A stretch of DNA of 50,860 nucleotides from Candidatus Pacearchaeota archaeon. GTDB lineage: Archaea; Nanobdellota; Nanobdellia; Pacearchaeales; GW2011-AR1. Numbering within the stretch: the stretch's first letter is position 1; the number at the start of each line of letters is the position of its first letter. Location: assembly GCA_016866955.1 (NCBI GenBank), contig VGKT01000004.1, positions 1-50,860 on the forward strand. Reading direction: 5' to 3'. The notes beneath the pieces were generated by a model. That model was not told the origin of the DNA. It saw only the letters and a program-made list of their open reading frames with translations, and ran no database searches. Positions 19,470-27,963 of this stretch are shown piece after piece. A program made the position numbers and the translations under genes.

Positions 19470-20489
19470 TTAGAGTGCTTTTCCTTGGCCAGCAAGCACG
19501 AAACTGGCGAGTAATGCTTGGAGTTGAACGAATTCATCGCTTCCTTCGGTCATTCTAAATTCACATTCTCCCGTTTTTTCCGTGAGACGAACTTTAACTT
19601 CTGGTTCTATTGGTAAATTCCATATTTCTTTTTGCATAATTTTGATAAGGTCTTGTCCAGAAATGCTTTCTTTAAGCATAACTTCTAATAATTTATCTCG
19701 TGCATTGAGAAAATCTCCGGCAAGAGCATAATCTAAGACTATTCGTACGCCTGTTGGCTTATTTGATGAGGAGATCATATTGATCATTTCAGCATTAATG
19801 TCTAGGGCGATTGAAGCGGTTGCTTGGAGAAGGTTAATTGCGCGTCTACAATCCCCTTCAGATGCTTCATAGAGCGTTTCTAATGCTTCTGGAGTAAGCT
19901 TAAGCTTTTCTTTCTCGGCAATACGTTTGATAACTTCTAAGACATCTTTCTTTTCTAATAGTTTAAAACGAAAGACTACGCATCGTGATTGAATAGGGTC
20001 AATTATATTAGAAGAATAATTACAACTCATGATAAATCTACAGGTATTTGTGTAATTCTCCATGGTTCTTCGTAATGCTTGTTGCGCTTCTTTGGTGAGA
20101 GCATCTGCTTCATCTAGGAAAATAACTTTGAAAGGGATGTTTTCTAGGGCGCGTGTTCGAGCAAAATCTTTTACTTTTTGACGAATGACATCAATACCTC
20201 GTTCATCTGAGGCGTTTAACTCCAAATAATTCTCTTTCCAGGCTTCTCCGAAGAGTTGTTTTACGGTGATTAATGCAAGTGTCGATTTTCCTGTTCCTGC
20301 TGGGCCTGCGAACATGAGATGAGGAATATTCATTGCTTGTACTAACGAGCGTACTCGCTTGATAATTTCTTGTTGGCCTACCACCTCTTCAAATGTATGT
20401 GGGCGGTATTTCTCCGTCCAAATGTCTGATTGGGACATAGATGTGTTCAGCCCTGTCCTCTTATAAAGATTATTGTGGTTTTCGAGCAC
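19470..20489 (-). CDS. rfcS: replication factor C small subunit
   Basis: WTEKYRPHTFEEVVGQQEIIKRV; GPAGTGKSTLAL; FLDEADALTKEAQQALRRTME; start may be the internal MSQSDIWTEKY. Confidence 0.95.
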   Translation of the reverse strand: MLENHNNLYKRTGLNTSMSQSDIWTEKYRPHTFEEVVGQQEIIKRVRSLVQAMNIPHLMFAGPAGTGKSTLALITVKQLFGEAWKENYLELNASDERGIDVIRQKVKDFARTRALENIPFKVIFLDEADALTKEAQQALRRTMENYTNTCRFIMSCNYSSNIIDPIQSRCVVFRFKLLEKKDVLEVIKRIAEKEKLKLTPEALETLYEASEGDCRRAINLLQATASIALDINAEMINMISSSNKPTGVRIVLDYALAGDFLNARDKLLEVMLKESISGQDLIKIMQKEIWNLPIEPEVKVRLTEKTGECEFRMTEGSDEFVQLQALLASFVLAGQGKAL

Positions 20490-20542
20490 GAGAGTCTTTA
20501 TAATAGATAAGAGAACGGGAGAAGGCTATTTTAGCTATATTT

Positions 20543-20659
20543 TTATGCAGAACGTGCGCGATGCATCTTTCTACGACGCTTTTCTTTCTTAAGGCGCTTG
20601 CGTTGCCATTTCCATCTCATCTGGTTCTTTTTCTTCCATCTTCGTGAGGAGCGTTTCAT
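20543..20659 (-). CDS. rpl41e: ribosomal protein eL41 (38 aa, or 25 aa from the internal Met)
   Basis: Reverse-strand translation MKRSSRRWKKKNQMRWKWQRKRLKKEKRRRKMHRARSA; the last 25 aa match the eL41 pattern. Confidence 0.75.
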   Translation of the reverse strand: MKRSSRRWKKKNQMRWKWQRKRLKKEKRRRKMHRARSA

Positions 20660-20711
20660 ATGATAACCGATTGAAGAGACGCTTTATAAAGCTTATTGGC
20701 TCGTATAAGGG

Positions 20712-21464
20712 ATGGGATATTGGCCAGTTGTATTCGACATGATTCGTGATGTAGATATTATTGTAGTAGTCGGAGATGCACGTATGCCCGATCTTTCTAT
20801 TAATCAAGAAGTGATTACACATGCACGTAATTATGGAAAACAAATTGTGGTGGTCTATACGAAACGTGATTTAATTGGAAAAGAACGATTACGTTCGTTA
20901 CAAACGCATTATCCAGAGGCTATTTTTGTTGCAGGGGTGAAAAATGAGGGCGTTTCTGCCTTACGTCGAGCTTTACAAATATTGGGTAAACGTATGAAAT
21001 TGGATGAAGCGAAAGTAGGGGTTGTGGGATATCCAAATATTGGTAAATCTGCTCTGATTAATGCTCTTGCGCGTGGAAGACGGGCTTTAGTGGCAAATCA
21101 ACCAGGGACAACACGAGGGGTGCAATGGATCAAAGCAGGGGGATTATGTATTTTGGATTCTCCGGGAGTTATTCCGATGGTTGATAAGAATAGGAAGCTT
21201 GCTTTATTGGGCAGTAAATCCCCGGATATGCTTCCTGCTCCTGAAAAGCATGCGTTTGATATTTTAACGATGTTTTTAGTTAAATGTCCTGATCGATTAC
21301 AAGCATATTATAAATTGGATCATCTCGAAACTGAACCTTATGATTTGTTATTACAGATTGGAGAAGTTCGTAAGTTTATGAAGAAAGGGGGCGTTGTGGA
21401 TGAAGAACGCACTGCCCGTACTATTATTCGTGAATGGCAGATTGGGAAATTACAATTGGATTAA
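20712..21464 (+). CDS. circularly permuted GTPase, YlqF/RbgA-like
   Basis: VVVYTKRDLIGK (G4) precedes VVGYPNIGKSALINAL (G1); LDSPGVIP. Confidence 0.85.
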   Translation: MGYWPVVFDMIRDVDIIVVVGDARMPDLSINQEVITHARNYGKQIVVVYTKRDLIGKERLRSLQTHYPEAIFVAGVKNEGVSALRRALQILGKRMKLDEAKVGVVGYPNIGKSALINALARGRRALVANQPGTTRGVQWIKAGGLCILDSPGVIPMVDKNRKLALLGSKSPDMLPAPEKHAFDILTMFLVKCPDRLQAYYKLDHLETEPYDLLLQIGEVRKFMKKGGVVDEERTARTIIREWQIGKLQLD

Positions 21465-22552
21465 GTATTAAATCTAATTCGTTCAAAATCATCTTTGAGA
21501 CGAGTAATTTGTTCGTAGTCTAGAAGAGCAGCATGGATTTCTGTACTCTTAACTGTTTTTTCAAGTGTTCCCGCATTTTTAATGACTTCACTAATTTTTG
21601 CATCATCTAAGAAGGTTTTATCTAAAATGCGCCAGCCTTTAATGGGTACGTGATGTGCTTGTTCGTATCCTAACACTTTGAGAAGGTTTTCCGTTTCTAA
21701 AAGCTCATCATAGTTTAATGTTTGAAGGAGGAGTTGGGATTTTTTAACATCTAATTTTGTATAATCTTTAATTACTAGCAGTGTTTCTTTTTCTACATCT
21801 TGGATTAATTCTTTTAATCGAGCTTTGAGGAGTGTGCTTTCAGTACCGAGTTCAATGATATATCGTTTCATATCTTGAGCAATACTTTGAATAATTGCTC
21901 CTTTTTGGATAACTAATAGGCCTTTGTGTAGACTGGGGTGTGATTTTAATTCTAATTGATTGAGACGTTCTACATGAAGATCGAAAAGGGCTCGTTGTTT
22001 TTCTATTGCTTGTAATTGTTCATTTGCTTTTCTTCGTATTTCTTCAGTTGCTTTGATTGGATATCGAAGATTCTTATAAAATAAGGTAACTTCGTGTCTA
22101 CGTTCTGAAATTGCAATAACTACTGTTCCAATTTGTTTTGCAGTTCGTTCAGCTGCTTTATGTCGTGTTCCTGTTTCTAAACTTTTAATTCCTGCTTGAG
22201 GAGTGAGCATGACGTTTGCATAATTAATACGTTTAAGGTCAGAGGATACAATAATTGCTCCATCCATTTTACAAAGTTCTACAAATCGTTGAGGAGTAAA
22301 TCTACAATTTACTCTGAATCCTCCATCTATGATGGGGACTAATTGTTCGTTTTCTACCACCATGAGTGCGCCCTTTCCTGCTTTGAGTGCAGAGTCCATG
22401 CCTGCACGTACTGGTGTTCCTGGAGCAATTGTCTTAAGTGTAGCAAAAAATTCTTCTTCACTTACTTTTTGGCTTTGTTGTACCGGGATAATTGTTTCTT
22501 GTATTTCTTTATCAGGTACTTCTGCAAGCTGTTTTTGTAGTTCTTGATCCAT
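21461..22552 (-). CDS. disA: DisA-type diadenylate cyclase
   Basis: DAC motifs KMDGAIIVSSDLKRINYANVML and ETGTRHKAAERTAKQIGTVVIAISE; long linker and C-terminal HhH-like region (IKGWRILDKT...). Confidence 0.85.
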   Translation of the reverse strand: MDQELQKQLAEVPDKEIQETIIPVQQSQKVSEEEFFATLKTIAPGTPVRAGMDSALKAGKGALMVVENEQLVPIIDGGFRVNCRFTPQRFVELCKMDGAIIVSSDLKRINYANVMLTPQAGIKSLETGTRHKAAERTAKQIGTVVIAISERRHEVTLFYKNLRYPIKATEEIRRKANEQLQAIEKQRALFDLHVERLNQLELKSHPSLHKGLLVIQKGAIIQSIAQDMKRYIIELGTESTLLKARLKELIQDVEKETLLVIKDYTKLDVKKSQLLLQTLNYDELLETENLLKVLGYEQAHHVPIKGWRILDKTFLDDAKISEVIKNAGTLEKTVKSTEIHAALLDYEQITRLKDDFERIRFNT

Positions 22553-22816
22553 GCCTCTCTCCTTTTTAAGAAGTACTTGTTGTATATAAGTGTTTTTAAG
22601 TATTTGTTTCGCTTTTATTTTTTCCTTCTCTTAGATTTATCGGTATACTGCTTCGAGATATACTTTTTTATCGCTTGTTCAAATGACAAAGCAGCCAGAG
22701 TTGTCAGAGATGCACTAATTCAAGTTAGAGCAAAAGTTCCCTGTAAAACAAAGATTTTGTTTGAGAAACTGTAACTTTGGAATAGGTTTAAATATACTTT
22801 AAACTTTATTAAAAAA

Positions 22817-24013
22817 GTGAATAAGACGGCATTATATTCTATTTCTATTATTGTGGTTCTTCTATTGGCTATAATTTGTTTTGGATATTACAATAAGCAG
22901 AGTCAGAGTGAAGATAAGTTATATGTTATTGCTGGTCCGGAAAGTTTTGATGATTTTAACGATATTGGAAACTCGGGCAGCCAAAAATGGGTTTATTCTT
23001 TGTATAACCAGAGTGCTGCGAACTTGCTTTATAATATTGAGAATAGATTAAATGAAGATGACTATGCAGGTAATGAAGTGGCTTTTTTTCGATTTGCTTT
23101 AAGTAGCGTAATAAAAAAAGATAAAAATTCTGATAAAGTTTATAAAAAAATAAAAGAAGATATACTTGGAGATAATAAAGTTCTTAGAATAGTTTTGCTG
23201 GAAATTCTAAGTGAAACACCAACTAAAGAATCTCTTAGTATCTTGATTTCCTTAACTGATTCAAATAAACTTGAAGATGAAGATAAAAATATTTTGTATC
23301 GAGCCATTGTAGACATGCCCGACCACATTACTAGTAGATATGGAAATGGAGATAATTTGGCTAAAGAATTGTCCCCTATACTGGAAAAAGCTTCAAAAGA
23401 AATTAAATTTTCAGATGAGAACAATATTAGCGTAAATGTATATTCTCTTTTTAGCTTAAATGAATATTCTCTTTTTTATGCATATACACTTTCTATAATT
23501 AAATTAGGTGCTCCTTCTGGGATGAAGTTCATTTTTGATCGTTTGGAATCTCAGAAAAATATAACTATTGAATATAAGTATTCTAATTCCTTATTACCTA
23601 ATATATTAGTGAATGGAGAAAAACCTGATGGAACAATATTTGTTCCCGAACTTTATCATTTGCAAGAGTTTAGAAATACTGATTCTGTGCCTGTATTAGA
23701 AGGATATCTTGATAATGATGATATTGAAAAAGTCTCGTTGTTTGGAGCAGTTTATGCTTTGATGAAGGCCGGACAACCAGAAGGAACAGAGAGCGTATTA
23801 AAATGGGCTGCTAACCGCGAAGATGATGTTTCTCCTCTGCTCGATTTTGTTATTCCTTTAATAAGAGATTCACGTTCTGAAAAACTGCTTAAGTATTATG
23901 CAATGGAAGAAGAATCAAAGACTTTTAAGAATAGCAAGAACAAAGAAAGTGTTTTGAAAGGGTATAATAAATTGACTTCCAGCAGAATTGATGTTGAAAT
24001 TATAAAAACTTGA
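22817..24013 (+). CDS. membrane-anchored protein with possible helical repeats
   Basis: N-terminal TM (TALYSISIIVVLLLAIICFGYY); helix-rich repeats. Confidence 0.55.
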   Translation: MNKTALYSISIIVVLLLAIICFGYYNKQSQSEDKLYVIAGPESFDDFNDIGNSGSQKWVYSLYNQSAANLLYNIENRLNEDDYAGNEVAFFRFALSSVIKKDKNSDKVYKKIKEDILGDNKVLRIVLLEILSETPTKESLSILISLTDSNKLEDEDKNILYRAIVDMPDHITSRYGNGDNLAKELSPILEKASKEIKFSDENNISVNVYSLFSLNEYSLFYAYTLSIIKLGAPSGMKFIFDRLESQKNITIEYKYSNSLLPNILVNGEKPDGTIFVPELYHLQEFRNTDSVPVLEGYLDNDDIEKVSLFGAVYALMKAGQPEGTESVLKWAANREDDVSPLLDFVIPLIRDSRSEKLLKYYAMEEESKTFKNSKNKESVLKGYNKLTSSRIDVEIIKT

Positions 24014-24016
24014 TTT

Positions 24017-24280
24017 TTAAAGTTTGCCTTGATCTTTTAAACACTTTCTAACTTCAGTACAAGTCGCTCCCTCTTTACAACCCGTTTCTTTGTAATTATA
24101 AAATATACAACCCAAATTTTTTGCGTAGTCTGAGGTACAATCCCTTCTTTCACAAACCAGGTCTTCTATCTCTTGACTTGGGATATTTATTGCTCCACAA
24201 CAAATACCTTCGGGTTTGGGCTTTAGTGGGTAATGATGAAGATGGTTTGTTTGGTGAACGAGGAGGATATGTTCGTGCAC
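24017..24280 (-). CDS. cysteine-rich small protein, possibly truncated
   Basis: ICCG...CERRDC...LGCIFYNYKETGCKEGATCTEVRKC. Confidence 0.45.
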   Translation of the reverse strand: MHEHILLVHQTNHLHHYPLKPKPEGICCGAINIPSQEIEDLVCERRDCTSDYAKNLGCIFYNYKETGCKEGATCTEVRKCLKDQGKL

Positions 24281-24606
24281 CTACTCACCAAGGGGCTTGT
24301 TTTTGGGCACTCCGCAATCCTTTGCATAATGTTACTTTTCATGTTATTGGCACGGCAGGAGAGACAAATCATTCTGCTTTTACACTTTTATCATTAGGTA
24401 CTAAACGAATTTCAGGATGTCATACGAATACTTTGCAATATGTCAAAGGTGCTGGTTTGAATATTCAACTGCATGATGTACGACCATTCATTTCTTTTCA
24501 TCTCCCTGTTTGGAAGAATCGTGAATTTACTATGCATACCGGATGGTGTGAACGAGGTAATTTTGGTCTCTCCTTGCGTCCCTGGCAAAAACGACATGAT
24601 GATTAA
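24121..24606 (+). CDS. hypothetical protein, start unresolved and possibly 5'-truncated
   Basis: Coding-like from about 24216 onward; upstream part is antisense to the Cys-rich ORF. Confidence 0.4.
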   Translation: MRSLRYNPFFHKPGLLSLDLGYLLLHNKYLRVWALVGNDEDGLFGERGGYVRAPTHQGACFWALRNPLHNVTFHVIGTAGETNHSAFTLLSLGTKRISGCHTNTLQYVKGAGLNIQLHDVRPFISFHLPVWKNREFTMHTGWCERGNFGLSLRPWQKRHDD

Positions 24607-24633
24607 AGATTTTTCTATGATCTTTGATAAAAA

Positions 24634-24757
24634 AGCCTCTACCGCGGATTGAACGCGGGACCTTCACATGTCTGGCTTCTCTGGAATCCAGAGACCTGAA
24701 AAACACAGGGTTTTTCACGTTACCAATGTGACGCTCTACCGGCTGAGCTATAGAGGC
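24634..24757 (-). tRNA. tRNA-Thr(GGT) with an intron of about 50 nt after the anticodon
   Basis: Reverse strand GCCTCTA..GCTC..GAGC..TCACA-TTGGTAA-[intron]-TGTGA..CCGCGTTCAATCCGCGG-TAGAGGC-T. Confidence 0.85.
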
Positions 24758-24790
24758 TTGAAGATGGATGTTTTGGGCGGTTTAAAAAGA

Positions 24791-25027
24791 CTACTTTGAC
24801 TTATTAGTTAGGTTCTTTTCGGTGATGATTACCTCAGGAGTCCAGTCTAATTTGATTGCATTGCCTGTAATGGCTCCTAGATTATTTCCTACTTTGAGGA
24901 GCCAGGCATAATAGAGTTTCCCAAATTCAAATCGTTCTTCAGGTTCAATGAGGTGAAGATTATGATTGCCTGCAATAAGGAGCCCGGCTACATACAGAAA
25001 TAAGAGGAGAAGTGTTACGATTTTCAT
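24791..25027 (-). CDS. small membrane protein with an ITGNAI motif
   Basis: N-terminal TM; NNLGAITGNAIKLDWTPEV. Confidence 0.55.
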   Translation of the reverse strand: MKIVTLLLLFLYVAGLLIAGNHNLHLIEPEERFEFGKLYYAWLLKVGNNLGAITGNAIKLDWTPEVIITEKNLTNKSK

Positions 25028-25030
25028 TGG

Positions 25031-25336
25031 TTAGGGGGCAGTTGCGTTAATACTCCAATCTTGTTGTATGGCATATCCGGCTATTTTGAAAAGATTTGTT
25101 GCTGCCGTTGAAAGCCAGAGTGAATATATCTTAATAATTTGCGTAAGTCCCTCGAAGGTACTTGAATCAGCTTTATTTTCATTATATACTTTTGTAAACG
25201 TGATAGCAAAAAAGAGTAGAACACTAATAATTAATACAAATCCAACGTGATGTTTAATTTCTCGTAGTTTAAACAGAACTACTAAAAGCATTACTGCTAA
25301 TACAAGTATTACAATGAGTCCAACATTGAGCGCCAT
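25031..25336 (-). CDS. small membrane protein, probable relative of its neighbour
   Basis: Two TM segments; C-term TNLFKIAGYAIQQDWSINATAP resembles the neighbour's ITGNAIKLDW. Confidence 0.55.
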   Translation of the reverse strand: MALNVGLIVILVLAVMLLVVLFKLREIKHHVGFVLIISVLLFFAITFTKVYNENKADSSTFEGLTQIIKIYSLWLSTAATNLFKIAGYAIQQDWSINATAP

Positions 25337-25451
25337 CTTTTTACCTCTGTTCTTTTAGGTACTGATGGTATAAAAGCATTCTGGATACTGAAGAGGATTA
25401 TGCTTTATTCTAAGGGAAGGTTTTAAAGCTCTTTTCTATAGCTTTCTTTAT

Positions 25452-25524
25452 AGCCCCGTCGTATAGTGGTCAAGTATACGGGCCTCTGGCGCCCGTGACC
25501 CCGGTTCGAATCCGGGCGGGGCTA
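25452..25524 (+). tRNA. tRNA-Gln(CTG)
   Basis: AGCCCCG acceptor with CGGGGCT; anticodon arm CGGGC-CTCTGGC-GCCCG; T-arm CCCGGTTCGAATCCGGG. Confidence 0.85.
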
Positions 25525-25555
25525 TCTTTTTATACTTGTTTTTACTTTTCGTGGT

Positions 25556-26098
25556 ATGTTTTTACGATATCGTTATCCTAAATTGATCGCGCTTTTTTTA
25601 GTAAGCCTCTTTGCTTATGCTCTTTTTTCTCAAGATTCTGTTCAGACTGCCCTTGCTCCTCTTATTTCTGAATCTCTTTTTTCTTATTTTATAATTGGTT
25701 CACTATTTACGTTTGGATTTATTACTCCCTTTGCTATTGGTTTATTCCTTATTGCTGATCCTTCTTCCCCTTTGCTTGCTGCTCTTGTGGGGGGATGTGG
25801 TGCAGTCCTAGGTGACATGTTGATCTTTCAATTTATTAGATTTTCATTTCTTGATGAATTTGGAAAATTAAAACGTGAAAAAATTGTTCGTCTTGTTGAA
25901 AAACCAGTTACTTTAGTTCCTGCCCGTTTTCATCATTATCTTCTGTACGCTTTTGCTGGTATTATTATTGCTTCTCCTTTACCTGATGAATTGGGGGTAA
26001 GTTTGTTAGCTGGGTTGACTTCAATTCGTCAAATTTCTCTTGCATGTATTAGTTATGTGTGTAATACGGTGGGCATTTTTATTCTCTTAGTACTCTAA
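25556..26098 (+). CDS. multi-TM membrane protein, DedA/VTT-like
   Basis: 180 aa, several TM segments; VGGCGAVLGDMLIFQFIR. Confidence 0.5.
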   Translation: MFLRYRYPKLIALFLVSLFAYALFSQDSVQTALAPLISESLFSYFIIGSLFTFGFITPFAIGLFLIADPSSPLLAALVGGCGAVLGDMLIFQFIRFSFLDEFGKLKREKIVRLVEKPVTLVPARFHHYLLYAFAGIIIASPLPDELGVSLLAGLTSIRQISLACISYVCNTVGIFILLVL

Positions 26099-26136
26099 CA
26101 GTATCCTTAAATAGCATATTCTATTCATTCGCGAAC

Positions 26137-26335
26137 GCCCACGTAGTCTAGAGGTCAAGGACACGGCCCTCTCGCACTGCCGAACATCCGATCGATGAGA
26201 ATGGCATGTTCAGTCCTTCTTGGGACAGGCACTGATTTTTTACGAGGAACATTTCACGATGTTCTGAGTTGCCAGGCCCTCATATTGAGGGCGTGGAGTA
26301 CGGCTGAAACCCGGGTTCAAATCCCGGCGAGGGCA
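26137..26335 (+). tRNA. tRNA-Glu(CTC) with an intron of about 126 nt
   Basis: GCCCACG..GTC..GAC.A.CGGCC-CTCTCG-[26175-26300]-C-GGCTG..CCGGGTTCAAATCCCGG..CGAGGGC-A; one A-A mismatch in the acceptor stem. Confidence 0.8.
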
Positions 26336-26605
26336 TATTTTTAATAGTGCTTTTGATTTCTCGGAATCAACATTCTTTTATTTAAATTAAATTTTTATTG
26401 AAAGACTATAAAAAGACTTTTTTATAACATAAAGTTGGTTTAATAATTTTAAACATGCAAGTATCATTTTTCATCATTTGAATTATTGCACGAGCCATTA
26501 AAATGTTGTTAATAAGCACATTTTATAGCATTAAGTATCTAATTTTTTTATATTTCTGCAGATAAGCAGTTTGGTAAAAAAGATATATAATATAAATCGA
26601 TAGGG

Positions 26606-27193
26606 CTATTTCTTTATTTTGCTTCTTATTTTGCAAATTATCTGCGTTACTGGTAAGAGAGCAAGTAACCAAATAAATGTAAGTGTGTCAGGACTTACTT
26701 TTCCATTAATAAAGTAAACTACTGTTCCGATAAGAATAAGGGGCACGACACCATAAGCATACGTTACCATATATGTTCTTCCTTCAGTGAGTGGCTTTGA
26801 ATTATTGATTGCATCTGGGAAACTTTTCATGATAAGCCAACCGAATGCGCCTCCCGCAATATCAACAATTGTATCTTTGATCCCGTCAAAGAAGAAATGA
26901 TCAAACATATGTTGCGGTTGAGCTTGTACTATATCTCCAATTATCTCAACTGATTCCCACATCATTTGCCACATAAATACCCCGAGTAATGAGTCGAGTG
27001 GTTTCCATTTAAGCCATACAAGAAGGATGAGAAATATATTCAATCCCCACATGAAGTGCATGATGTTATCAATTGGTGGCCATATGCCAAAAAAATCTCT
27101 TCCATATTGTTCAAGAGAAATCCATCGTACCCAAACTTCCAGTACTATAGAACATGTAAGTGTAAATGCCATTATAAAATGTTTTCCTTTCAT
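26606..27193 (-). CDS. multi-TM membrane protein, VanZ/DUF2238-like
   Basis: PIDNIMHFMWGLNIFLILL and FDGIKDTIVDIAGGAFGWLI. Confidence 0.55.
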   Translation of the reverse strand: MKGKHFIMAFTLTCSIVLEVWVRWISLEQYGRDFFGIWPPIDNIMHFMWGLNIFLILLVWLKWKPLDSLLGVFMWQMMWESVEIIGDIVQAQPQHMFDHFFFDGIKDTIVDIAGGAFGWLIMKSFPDAINNSKPLTEGRTYMVTYAYGVVPLILIGTVVYFINGKVSPDTLTFIWLLALLPVTQIICKIRSKIKK

Positions 27194-27195
27194 TG

Positions 27196-27450
27196 TTAAC
27201 CTCTTTTGTATGTACCAAGATGATCTTTTGAATTTATTTTAATGGTTACGCCATCTTTTTTAATATGAAGATTATATTTTTTAATAAGGCTTCTCGCCCA
27301 GAGAAATTCTGAAGCAAGAAGGATGAGCCCCATGATGATGATGGGGATACCGGGGCCGGGAATGAGCAAGAGTATCCCTCCGATGAGGAGAAGAGTAAGG
27401 CCCATGATACCAATCGTTATTTTTTTGAGTGCTTGATAGGTAAGGTCCAT
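27196..27450 (-). CDS. PGPGW-type small membrane protein
   Basis: LLLIPGPGIPIIIMGLILLASEFLWAR. Confidence 0.6.
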   Translation of the reverse strand: MDLTYQALKKITIGIMGLTLLLIGGILLLIPGPGIPIIIMGLILLASEFLWARSLIKKYNLHIKKDGVTIKINSKDHLGTYKRG

Positions 27451-27500
27451 TTTATCAAGAGAAAGGATATCTATTTAAACTGTCCGAAGGGGAGAAGGAT

Positions 27501-27962
27501 ATGTTGCCCCAGATTACCAAGGAATATCCTGCATTGCAAGTAACCTATGGCTTGCCTGCGTTGAGCGATTTAAATCGTGACTTCGAATTGGATAAGATTG
27601 ATGTAGAAACTGAGTTTTTAGCTCGAACGATACGTAAATGTATGATGGATAAGATTGTAAATTGTCTTAATTTCTTTGATATGTTGTTAAATCCTCAACA
27701 AGCTCCTCGTATTTATCTTTCTTTTTTACAAACGATTACCTTGAGTGATAAACAATTGCTTGAACAATTATATTCTGCGTTTGGAACATTAAGTATTGAA
27801 TGTCTTGCTCTTGAACTTGAATATACTGAAGAAAAGGAAGCAGAAATGATTACACGTATTGCACGTGTATGGACTGAACAATCCACGGCCTTTAGCACGT
27901 TAGTACAAAGAATTCGTAATCCTGTTCCTTTCCAAAAGAAAGAAAAAAGTTATTTTGGATAA
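27501..27962 (+). CDS. hypothetical helical protein
   Basis: 153 aa ORF, no family recognised. Confidence 0.55.
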   Translation: MLPQITKEYPALQVTYGLPALSDLNRDFELDKIDVETEFLARTIRKCMMDKIVNCLNFFDMLLNPQQAPRIYLSFLQTITLSDKQLLEQLYSAFGTLSIECLALELEYTEEKEAEMITRIARVWTEQSTAFSTLVQRIRNPVPFQKKEKSYFG

Positions 27963-27963
27963 C

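Noticed and set aside
20589-20843. Minus-strand 84 aa ORF
   Set aside because: Overlaps the GTPase N-terminus antisense; the real product here is the eL41-like frame
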